Below, in pieces: positions 6,435 to 11,450 of a stretch of 11,450 nucleotides of DNA. The stretch lies in assembly GCA_044375105.1 (NCBI GenBank), contig JBILNK010000141.1, positions 1-11,450 of the forward strand, in the 5' to 3' direction. Source of the DNA: JBIKLM01 sp044375105 (lineage in GTDB: Bacteria; Planctomycetota; UBA1135; GCA-002686595). A program made the translations under genes and the position numbers. Each line of letters begins with the position of its first letter. The first letter of the stretch is position 1. The notes beneath the pieces are model-generated. The model searched no databases, was not told the origin of the DNA, and saw nothing but the letters and a program-made list of their open reading frames with translations.

Positions 6435-7733
6435 ATGAGCCCTTCGACACTGCTTCCCGCCCTCCTGGCCACGGCGTTCCTCGCCGCGCCTGCCCCGGCC
6501 CAGGGTCTCGAGCCGCTGCCCAGCCTGTACGCGCTGCGCGTGGGCAGCGCCGAGACGATCTCGTCCGGTACGGTGCCCTACGCGGTGCTGCTGATCGAGG
6601 ACGGCAAGCTGGTGACCGTCGGACAGGACCTGCCGATCGAGCCGGGTATCCCGGTGTATGACCTGCCCAGCGCCACCCTCACGCCGGGGCTGGTCAGTTG
6701 CCGTTCCCGCATGGGGCTGTTCGGCCGCGGCGGCAGCGGGATCTCGCCGGAGCTGGAAGTGCGCGCCGAGGTCGAGAAGTCGAGCTTCGACTACTCGGCC
6801 CTGCTCGAGCACGGGGTCACGAGCCTGGTGCTCTACCCGCCGGGCGCGGGCGTGATCGGTCAGTCCCTCGCCATCCGTCCGATCCGCGGCAGCTTCGAAG
6901 AGCGGCTGCTGGCCAACCCGGCCTATCTGGCCATGACCTGTGGCGCCAGCAAGCAGGCCAAGAAGTACGTCCGCGATGCCTTCGGCCTGGTGGACAAGTA
7001 CCTGGAGCAGGTCGCCAAGGAGCGCGAAAAGGCCGAGAAGAAAGGCGGCTCGAAGTCGAAGCCCGACAAGGAAGAAGCCAAGGAAGAGCCCAAGGCCCAG
7101 GAAGGCGGCGGCGAAAAGCCGGAAGCGGGCAAGAAAGACGCCGAGAAGAAGGACGACTTCGTCCCGCCGGTGCCCGACGCGCGCACGCTGCCCCTGGTCA
7201 AGCTGTTGGCCGGAGATCTGCGTGCCATGGTCGGTATCCGCAAGGCAGCCGATTACCTGCATTTCAAGGACGCCGTGGTGGGGCGCGAATTCCCCTACCA
7301 TCTCCAGATCGACCTGCGCGACGAGCTCGATCTGTTCTACATCGCCGAGCAGATGGGCAAGGCCGGAGAGCACATCGTCGTCGATGCGCGCATCGTTCAA
7401 CATCCGGGCACGCGCCGGGAGCGCAACCTGCCCGCCGAATTGGATCGCGCCGGCGTCCGGGTGGCCTTCGTGCCCGTCCAGGACAGCGTCGAAGGCCACA
7501 AGACCTGGCGCGAAGAGGTTGCATCGCTCGTGCGCTACGGACTCGATCGGCAAGCGGCGCTGCGCGGCATGACCCTCGAACCGGCCGAGGCCAGCGGTCT
7601 GGCGCAGCGGCTCGGCAGCTTGGAGGCCGGTAAGGACGCCAACCTGGTCGTCTGGGATGGCGATCCGCTCTCCCCGACCGCTCACATCCTGGCGGTGATC
7701 CTGGAAGGCCGCCTGGTCTTCGGTGAACTCTGA
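6435..7733 (+). CDS. Secreted amidohydrolase-like protein lacking metal ligands (putative pseudoenzyme), array member 5
   Basis: 432 residues from ATG 6435, with a textbook signal peptide (MSPSTLLPALLATAFLAAPAPAQ, cleaved near residue 22). The amidohydrolase outline is visible: N-terminal beta-domain (VLLIEDGKLVTVG), LTPGLV, EHGVTSLVLYPPGAG, and C-terminal QRLGSLEAGKDANLVVWDGDP...VILEGRLVF. However, the metal site is gone. The HxH after PGLV is R90-S91-R92. The Lys of the LKxA motif aligns with A166 in LAMTCGASK. The first downstream His aligns with a Gln in YHLQIDLRDEL, although that alignment is less certain. Residues 183-242 are extremely Lys/Glu-rich (charged helix or disordered), in a region that is short in the paralogs. 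The frame is intact over its full length, so this is a maintained protein and not a decayed gene. I infer a non-catalytic binding, scaffold or regulatory role. Non-metal catalysis cannot be excluded. Confidence 0.85.
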   Translation: MSPSTLLPALLATAFLAAPAPAQGLEPLPSLYALRVGSAETISSGTVPYAVLLIEDGKLVTVGQDLPIEPGIPVYDLPSATLTPGLVSCRSRMGLFGRGGSGISPELEVRAEVEKSSFDYSALLEHGVTSLVLYPPGAGVIGQSLAIRPIRGSFEERLLANPAYLAMTCGASKQAKKYVRDAFGLVDKYLEQVAKEREKAEKKGGSKSKPDKEEAKEEPKAQEGGGEKPEAGKKDAEKKDDFVPPVPDARTLPLVKLLAGDLRAMVGIRKAADYLHFKDAVVGREFPYHLQIDLRDELDLFYIAEQMGKAGEHIVVDARIVQHPGTRRERNLPAELDRAGVRVAFVPVQDSVEGHKTWREEVASLVRYGLDRQAALRGMTLEPAEASGLAQRLGSLEAGKDANLVVWDGDPLSPTAHILAVILEGRLVFGEL

Positions 7734-7754
7734 TCGCCGGAAGCCCGGTCGATC
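7732..7754 (+). terminator. Hairpin overlapping the stop codon of array member 5
   Basis: GATCG-CCGG (7732-7740) pairs with CCGG-t-CGATC (7745-7754): nine base pairs with one bulged T and a 4-nt AAGC loop. It begins within the TGA stop. No T-tract follows, so it could be a transcript-end or RNA-stability structure, or chance in GC-rich DNA. Confidence 0.3.
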
Positions 7755-8046
7755 CCATGCCCCATCCGCCTCCGCTCTCCATCCGCCTGAGCCAGCCCGC
7801 GGTCCATCCAGGCCGCTGCGCGGGCATGGGCAAGCGGAGCCGCGCGATCACTTCGCAGACTTCCCTCCGATCCGACCGCCACCCGCTGCTCTCGATCTTC
7901 CATCCCCGCCGGACCGTCCCGGCGCTTTCGCGGTGCCCCTCGATGCCCGCGAACGAGGCGCCGAGTCCCAGTGCGGAGAGCGCGCTCGGTCGGTGACCCC
8001 GCGCTACTCGCTCTCGACGCCGCCAATCGCACAACCGCCCGCTCCC
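7734..8046. other. 313-nt gap between array members 5 and 6
   Basis: No gene is recognised. Besides the hairpin at its start, it contains a perfect 9-bp inverted repeat, CCCATGCCC (7754-7762) and GGGCATGGG (7822-7830), with 59 nt between the arms. The reading frame of the downstream gene stays open through the gap, but that sequence is Pro/Arg-rich and precedes an obvious signal peptide, so I treat it as untranslated. No clear promoter was found. Confidence 0.5.
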
Positions 8047-9573
8047 ATGCAGATCCGTCCCCAAGCGTCGTACCTTCTGGCCGCCCTGGCCCTGCTCCCC
8101 TTCGGTTTCGTGCCCGCCAGCCTCGGCCAAGAGGGCCAGGAGGGTCCGGCGCGGGCGGCCGACGAGGAGAAGGCCGATGACAAGTACCTGGCCCTGATCG
8201 GCGGGGACATTTTCACCGGCACGGGTGCGGTGTTGCGCAGTGCCAACCTGCTGGTCAAGAACGGCAAGATCAAGGAGATCGGCTACGACTTCCACATTCC
8301 TGAGCAGGCCAAGCGCATCGATGTGAGCGGCTTCCGGCTGTATCCGGGGCTCGTGGCTTTGTCTGCCACGTCCAGGATCACCCAGGGCACTCTGGCGGCG
8401 GACGACCCCGACCTGTTCCTGGACCCGAATCTGCCCGAGCGCGGCCTCGAAGCCGGCGCGGATCAAGGCGAGTGGGTCGAGGACTGGGGGCCCCGCCCCG
8501 ACGAAACCGACGTCCAAGCCGAACCCCAGGCGGCTGCCGAGGGAGCCGCCGAGGCCAAGAAGAAGCCCCAGCCGGCCAAGAACACCCTAGATGACTTCGA
8601 TCCGTTCAGCCAGTACATGATCCTGACCCTGGCGGCGGGGATCACCACGGTCGAGCAGGCCGATCAAGCGGTCAAGCTGCGCCGCAATTCGATCGAGGAG
8701 GTGCTGATGAACAGCGGGGCCCTCACCTCGATGAGCTGGAGCGGTGCGGAGGCGCGCCGTAAGCTGCGTGAGGACTTCACCCGAGCCTCCGAATACCTGC
8801 GGCTCTATCGCGAGTGGCTGGCCAAGAACGACAAATCCATCCCAGAGCCCGCCAAGAAGAGCGTCAATGCCGCAGTGCTGCGCGTCTTGCAGGGAGAAGT
8901 CCGGGCCCGCTTCGGTCTCAACGATCGGGATGATCTGCTCTCCCTGGCCCGCTTCGCCCAGGAATTCGGCTTCCGGCCCCTGATCGACGGTGCCGCGGAG
9001 GCCTGGATCGTGGCCGACGAGCTGGGCCGCGCCGGTGCGACCGTGATCCTGACCCCGCGGGCCAGGCGCTCCGCCGACGAGCTGCTGAATGCGGAGGATG
9101 GCAGCTCGATCGAGAGCGCGGCCCTGCTCCATCGGGCCGGTGTGCAGGTGGCGGTCCAGGCCTCGTCGGGCGCCATCGACCTGGGCGGCATCGCCGGTCG
9201 GGACCTGCTCGCCCTGCCGATCGAAGCGGGCTTCGCCGTGCGCGGGGGCCTGTCCAACGAGGCCGCTCTGCAATCGATCACCATCGTGCCGGCGCGCATC
9301 CTCGGGGTCGACCATCGCGTCGGGACCCTGGAGGTCGGCAAGGATGCGGACATCCTCGTGGCCGACGGCGACATCCTCCACTACGAGACATTCGTGCAGT
9401 GGGCGATCGTTTATGGCGACGTCGTCTACGACAAGCAGGAGGAGCTCTTCTACGCGCACATCCGTCCCCGCGCGGAGTCTCCCGAGGCAGCCTCCGAGGC
9501 GACCGAGGAGGGCGCTCCCCAGCCGGCGCCCAGCGAGGCCCCGGAAACGCCCAGCGGTCAACCCAAGGATTGA
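8047..9573 (+). CDS. Secreted amidohydrolase-like protein lacking metal ligands (putative pseudoenzyme), array member 6
   Basis: 508 residues from ATG 8047, chosen because a classical signal peptide follows at once (MQIRPQASYLLAALALLPFG, cleaved near residue 27). Recognisable family parts are the N-terminal beta-domain (LIGGDIFTGTGAVLRSANLLVKNGKIKEIG), YPGLVAL, LAAGITTVEQAD, EFGFRPLIDGAAEAWIVADELGRAG, and the C-terminal ITIVPARILGVDHRVGTLEVGKDADILVADGD. The HxH position reads S106-A107-T108. The beta-8 Asp aligns with S373 in VAVQASSGA. His is also absent from VRARFGLNDRDD and LIDGAAEAW. All metal ligands therefore appear lost while the frame stays intact. Residues about 130-180 are an acidic and Ala/Pro/Lys-rich insert. 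Residues 470-508 form a Glu/Pro/Ala-rich tail absent from the other members. I infer a non-catalytic or chemically altered envelope protein. It is the last array gene; 567 nt separate it from the next gene. Confidence 0.87.
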   Translation: MQIRPQASYLLAALALLPFGFVPASLGQEGQEGPARAADEEKADDKYLALIGGDIFTGTGAVLRSANLLVKNGKIKEIGYDFHIPEQAKRIDVSGFRLYPGLVALSATSRITQGTLAADDPDLFLDPNLPERGLEAGADQGEWVEDWGPRPDETDVQAEPQAAAEGAAEAKKKPQPAKNTLDDFDPFSQYMILTLAAGITTVEQADQAVKLRRNSIEEVLMNSGALTSMSWSGAEARRKLREDFTRASEYLRLYREWLAKNDKSIPEPAKKSVNAAVLRVLQGEVRARFGLNDRDDLLSLARFAQEFGFRPLIDGAAEAWIVADELGRAGATVILTPRARRSADELLNAEDGSSIESAALLHRAGVQVAVQASSGAIDLGGIAGRDLLALPIEAGFAVRGGLSNEAALQSITIVPARILGVDHRVGTLEVGKDADILVADGDILHYETFVQWAIVYGDVVYDKQEELFYAHIRPRAESPEAASEATEEGAPQPAPSEAPETPSGQPKD

Positions 9574-9666
9574 GGCGCTGACGGCCGGTGACCCGGGCAG
9601 GGCTCCAGTCGCCGCAGATGCCCACCCATCGCTCCTTGGGCCGCCATCCGGAGGCCGTGCTGCCAG

Positions 9667-9695
9667 GAATCCGGGCTCCGCGCGGACCCGGGTTC
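9667..9695 (+). terminator. Strong hairpin downstream of array member 6
   Basis: GAATCCGGG-c-TCC (9667-9679) pairs with GGA-CCCGGGTTC (9684-9695) around a GCGC loop: 12 base pairs including one G-T wobble, with a single bulged C. It is the best stem in the window, 94 nt after the array's last stop. There is no T-tract, so it may be a factor-dependent terminator, an RNA-stability element or a repeat-family hairpin. Confidence 0.42.
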
Positions 9696-9763
9696 ACTAC
9701 GGGTTGAGAATCGATCGAATCGGCAGGAGCACGGGCCCCTGCAGCACCCGCTGAGACGCCCTT

Positions 9764-9780
9764 CGGGTCGCCGAGACCCG
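9764..9780 (+). repeat. Short hairpin
   Basis: CGGGTC (9764-9769) and GACCCG (9775-9780) form a perfect 6-bp stem with a 5-nt loop. It lies just upstream of a larger inverted repeat. Confidence 0.35.
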
Positions 9781-9782
9781 CT

Positions 9783-9839
9783 GGGCGGGCGCGGGTCGAT
9801 CGGGCCCGTGTCGCTCTCGACGGGCGCGGGCGCCCGCCC
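9783..9839. repeat. Nested inverted repeat
   Basis: GGGCGGGCGC (9783-9792) and GCGCCCGCCC (9830-9839) are perfect 10-nt complements. Inside them GTCGA (9795-9799) pairs with TCGAC (9817-9821), and CGGGCCCG (9801-9808) is itself a palindrome. A direct repeat GGGCGCGGG also occurs in both arms (9787-9795, 9822-9830). This could be a structured leader or an operator-like site. GC richness raises the chance of accidental pairing. Confidence 0.35.
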
Positions 9840-9959
9840 TGGATGGAGGCTTCCCGGATCGTCCGGACCTCCCGAGCGGGGGCCCGGGATTCCGGCCCGC
9901 CGCTGCGGGAACCTGGCCAGTCTCCGCCGGGGGACTTCCAGCGTGCCGAGCTCCCGCCT

Positions 9960-10012
9960 AGGCACTCGCTGTGGGTGCCTCGATGCACGCCTGCGCGCAC
10001 CGATTCCTTTTT
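9960..10012 (+). terminator. Possible terminator: hairpin followed by T-run
   Basis: AGGCAC (9960-9965) pairs with GTGCCT (9975-9980). An alternative stem GGTGC/GCACC (9974-9978/9997-10001) ends 6 nt before TTTTT at 10008-10012. It is the only hairpin and T-run combination in the window. Stems are short, so confidence is low. Confidence 0.22.
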
Positions 10013-10050
10013 GGCCGGCGCTGGTCGCCAAACCGGTATTGTTTTGGTCG
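10001..10050 (+). promoter_or_regulatory. AT-rich patch, weak promoter candidate
   Basis: This is the least GC-rich stretch of the intergenic region. It contains TTGGCC (10011-10016) and TATTGT (10037-10042), but the 20-nt spacing is too long for a normal sigma-70 promoter. It is a plausible location for the downstream gene's promoter, not a confident call. Confidence 0.18.
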
Positions 10051-10140
10051 TCCGAGGGCGGGCGGCTCTGTCCAGTCGGGGGGGCTGGGCGTACATTGCT
10101 GTCCGGGTCGGCTGACCGTTTCCGATCCGCACGCCCCTCG

Positions 10141-11211
10141 ATGTCGCTGCGCGACTACCTCAAACAGCTCGGCTCCCACCGGAGTCAAGGCCGCAATCTG
10201 ACCAGCGAGGAGGCCTATCGGGCCTTCGGTGAGATCTTGGAGGGTCGGGAGAGCGAGATCCGGGTCGGCGCTTTCCTTACTGCCTTGCGCTGGAAAGGCG
10301 TCACGGTGGAGGAGCTGGTCGGTTTCGCCCGCGCGATGCGCGACCGCTGTCGAATGCCCCGCATCGAGGAATCGGGCTTCGTCGCCATCTGCCCGCCGCA
10401 TGGGGGGTATGACACCCAGCCCCCGCTCGATGTGGCCGCCGGCTTGATCGCCGCGGCGGCGGGCGCGCGGGTCTTGATCGTCACCGAGCGCTGCGCCCCA
10501 CCCCGCCGCGGCCTGACGGCCGCCTCCGTTCTGCAGGCGGTCGGCGGCGGGCTGACCTGGGATCCGAGCGAGGCCGAGGCCTGGATCCGCGAGCACCGTT
10601 TCGCCGGATTGTGCGCTGTCGGCATGCTCCCGGCCCTGCTGGGTCTGCGCAAGGTCGCTCAAGAGGTCGGTGTGCGCACGCCCCTCTCGACGGTCGTCAA
10701 GCTGATCGCCCCCGCCAACGCCGCCGTCGTGCTCGGCGCTCGCAGCGGGCCGGTCCTGGGCACGGCCGTCGAGGTCATCCAGACCCTAGGGCACACGCGG
10801 GGCATGGCGATCCAGGGCCTCGAGGGCGGGGTGGTGCCGACCCTCTCCAAGCGCTCGCGCGGCATCCAGCTGGATGGTCACCACCAGCTTCCGATGACGA
10901 TCGACCCGGGCGATTTCGGCCTGCAGTCCGATTGCGACGCCGAACTGCCGCTGTTCATGCCCGGTGAAGAGGGCCTTGGGCCTGGCGACAACCTGGCCTT
11001 GGTTGCCGCCAGCGGAGACGTCACCCGGGCGGTCCTGGCCGGACAGTCCGGTCCCGCCCGCAATCAGGCCCTGCTGACGGCGGCTTTGGTGCTGCGCGCG
11101 GGGGCCCTGGTGCCCACCATCGCCGACGGGCTGCATCGAGCCAGCGAAGCCCTCGATTCCGGCGCCGCCAGCGCGGTGCTCGGGTCCCTCTGCCGCGCCG
11201 GCAAGATCTGA
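10141..11211 (+). CDS. TrpD2/YbiB-like protein (anthranilate phosphoribosyltransferase fold, degenerate PRPP site)
   Basis: 356 residues from ATG 10141, a normal length for the family; no Shine-Dalgarno motif. Residues 1-70 match the TrpD N-terminal helical domain (NLTSEEAYRAFGEILEGRES, FLTALRWKGVTVEELVGFARAMR). Then come the alpha/beta domain (VAAGLIAAAAGARVLIVTERC, VGVRTPLSTVVKLIAPANA) and the closing helix (NQALLTAALVLRAGALVPTIADGL...ALDSGAASAVLGSL). In true TrpD a GTGGDG motif binds PRPP; here that place reads PPHGGYD (residues 85-91). The KHGNR...S segment is TERCAPPRRG, and the acidic Mg-binding GxDE motif is GLEGGVVPT (226-234). This is the pattern of TrpD2/YbiB-like homologues, whose known E. 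coli member binds nucleic acid and is not a tryptophan enzyme. No export signal is present and no trp genes are nearby, so a tryptophan role is unlikely. It is transcriptionally separate from the array by spacing. Confidence 0.85.
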   Translation: MSLRDYLKQLGSHRSQGRNLTSEEAYRAFGEILEGRESEIRVGAFLTALRWKGVTVEELVGFARAMRDRCRMPRIEESGFVAICPPHGGYDTQPPLDVAAGLIAAAAGARVLIVTERCAPPRRGLTAASVLQAVGGGLTWDPSEAEAWIREHRFAGLCAVGMLPALLGLRKVAQEVGVRTPLSTVVKLIAPANAAVVLGARSGPVLGTAVEVIQTLGHTRGMAIQGLEGGVVPTLSKRSRGIQLDGHHQLPMTIDPGDFGLQSDCDAELPLFMPGEEGLGPGDNLALVAASGDVTRAVLAGQSGPARNQALLTAALVLRAGALVPTIADGLHRASEALDSGAASAVLGSLCRAGKI

Positions 11212-11240
11212 GGACTTCCGGCCGCCGTGCGACGCGTGGA

Positions 11241-11282
11241 GGGGCAGGGCCGATCGCGGAGCAGCGCCGCCAGCCCTGCTCC
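11241..11282 (+). terminator. Terminator-like stem-loop after the TrpD2-like gene
   Basis: GGGGCAGGGC (11241-11250) pairs with GCCCTGCTCC (11273-11282) as a 10-bp stem with one G-U. An inner GCGG/CCGC stem (11256-11259/11267-11270) closes a 7-nt loop. It begins 30 nt after the stop. There is no T-tract, so a factor-dependent or stability role is equally possible. Confidence 0.4.
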
Positions 11283-11374
11283 CGATTCATTGCAGCAGAG
11301 CGCCGCCGCGCTTTTCGCCGGGGGCGGAGAGCCTCCGGGGGAGTTCAGGGTGCCGCTGCGCAATGGAGCCGGAG

Positions 11375-11388
11375 CCCGATCGATCGGG
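11375..11388. repeat. 14-bp perfect palindrome
   Basis: CCCGATCGATCGGG reads the same on both strands and contains two GATC sites. It lies in the unassigned right-hand 239 nt, where several frames are open on both strands to the edge but none shows recognisable protein features. It could be an operator for a gene beyond the edge. About one such palindrome is expected by chance in a window this size. Confidence 0.25.
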
Positions 11389-11450
11389 GCGCGGACCAGG
11401 GCGACAGGCTCGGCGGCGCCGGACTTCCAAAGCGGGCGCCTCTCCAAGTT

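Larger units (their letters stand above)
9574..10140. other. 567-nt intergenic region rich in inverted repeats
   Basis: I see no convincing gene on either strand; overlapping open frames are Arg/Pro-rich and have no family features. The stretch holds several hairpin-capable repeats, listed separately, and an unusually AT-rich patch around 10001-10050. No tRNA cloverleaf was found; a GGTTCACTA segment near 9691-9699 resembles a T-loop but has the wrong loop size and no partner arms. Confidence 0.6.

Noticed and set aside
7723..8046. N-terminal extension of about 108 residues for the last array member
   Set aside because: The extension is Pro/Arg-rich, and a classical signal peptide starts exactly at ATG 8047, which would be buried if the longer start were used.
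9685..9705. Possible tRNA T-arm
   Set aside because: ACCCG/CGGGT can pair, but the loop is nine bases and no acceptor, D or anticodon arm could be found around it.
9808..10140. N-terminal extension of about 111 residues for the TrpD2-like protein
   Set aside because: TrpD-family homology begins at ATG 10141, and the extension is low-complexity and overlaps inverted repeats.
11064..11447. Minus-strand open frame of 127 residues at the right edge
   Set aside because: It overlaps the conserved C-terminus of the TrpD2-like gene and has no recognisable features; a plus-strand frame from GTG 11227 to the edge is equally open, so neither is supported.
1..11450. CRISPR array, insertion sequence or prophage signs
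   Set aside because: No regularly spaced direct repeats, no transposase- or integrase-like protein and no terminal inverted repeats flanking a gene were seen.

Overview
The window is very GC-rich, with G or C dominating third codon positions, and every convincing gene lies on the + strand. Only one start has a clear Shine-Dalgarno motif, and nearly all products carry export signals. This would fit a Planctomycetota-like or similar high-GC environmental bacterium, but no taxonomic marker is present, so the assignment is a guess.

Layout. Positions 2-9573 hold a head-to-tail array of amidohydrolase-superfamily genes: the 3' end of one gene (2-136) and six complete genes (151-1647, 1661-3043, 3098-4576, 4576-6291, 6435-7733, 8047-9573). 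The first five members are packed like an operon, with gaps of 14, 13 and 54 nt and then a 1-nt stop/start overlap. Gaps then widen to 143, 313 and 567 nt, and the wider gaps contain inverted repeats. The last gene (10141-11211) is unrelated to the array: it is an anthranilate phosphoribosyltransferase-like protein of the TrpD2/YbiB kind, without the classical PRPP-binding motifs. The final 239 nt hold a terminator-like hairpin, a 14-bp palindrome and no convincing gene.

Biology. The four genes at 151-6291 keep a full binuclear-metal amidohydrolase site (HxH, a Lys in an LKxAQ motif, two more His and an Asp) and form one subfamily, resembling secreted imidazolonepropionase-like/dipeptidase-type enzymes (COG1228-like). 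They differ in export: three have signal peptides and one is a probable lipoprotein with a long disordered linker. The two following genes keep the fold outline, export signal and C-terminal signature but have lost the HxH and the Lys, so they look like secreted pseudo-amidohydrolases. The most interesting idea here is a co-inherited envelope set of active and metal-site-less paralogs, possibly acting as enzyme plus binding or regulatory partners. Its substrate cannot be read from the sequence.
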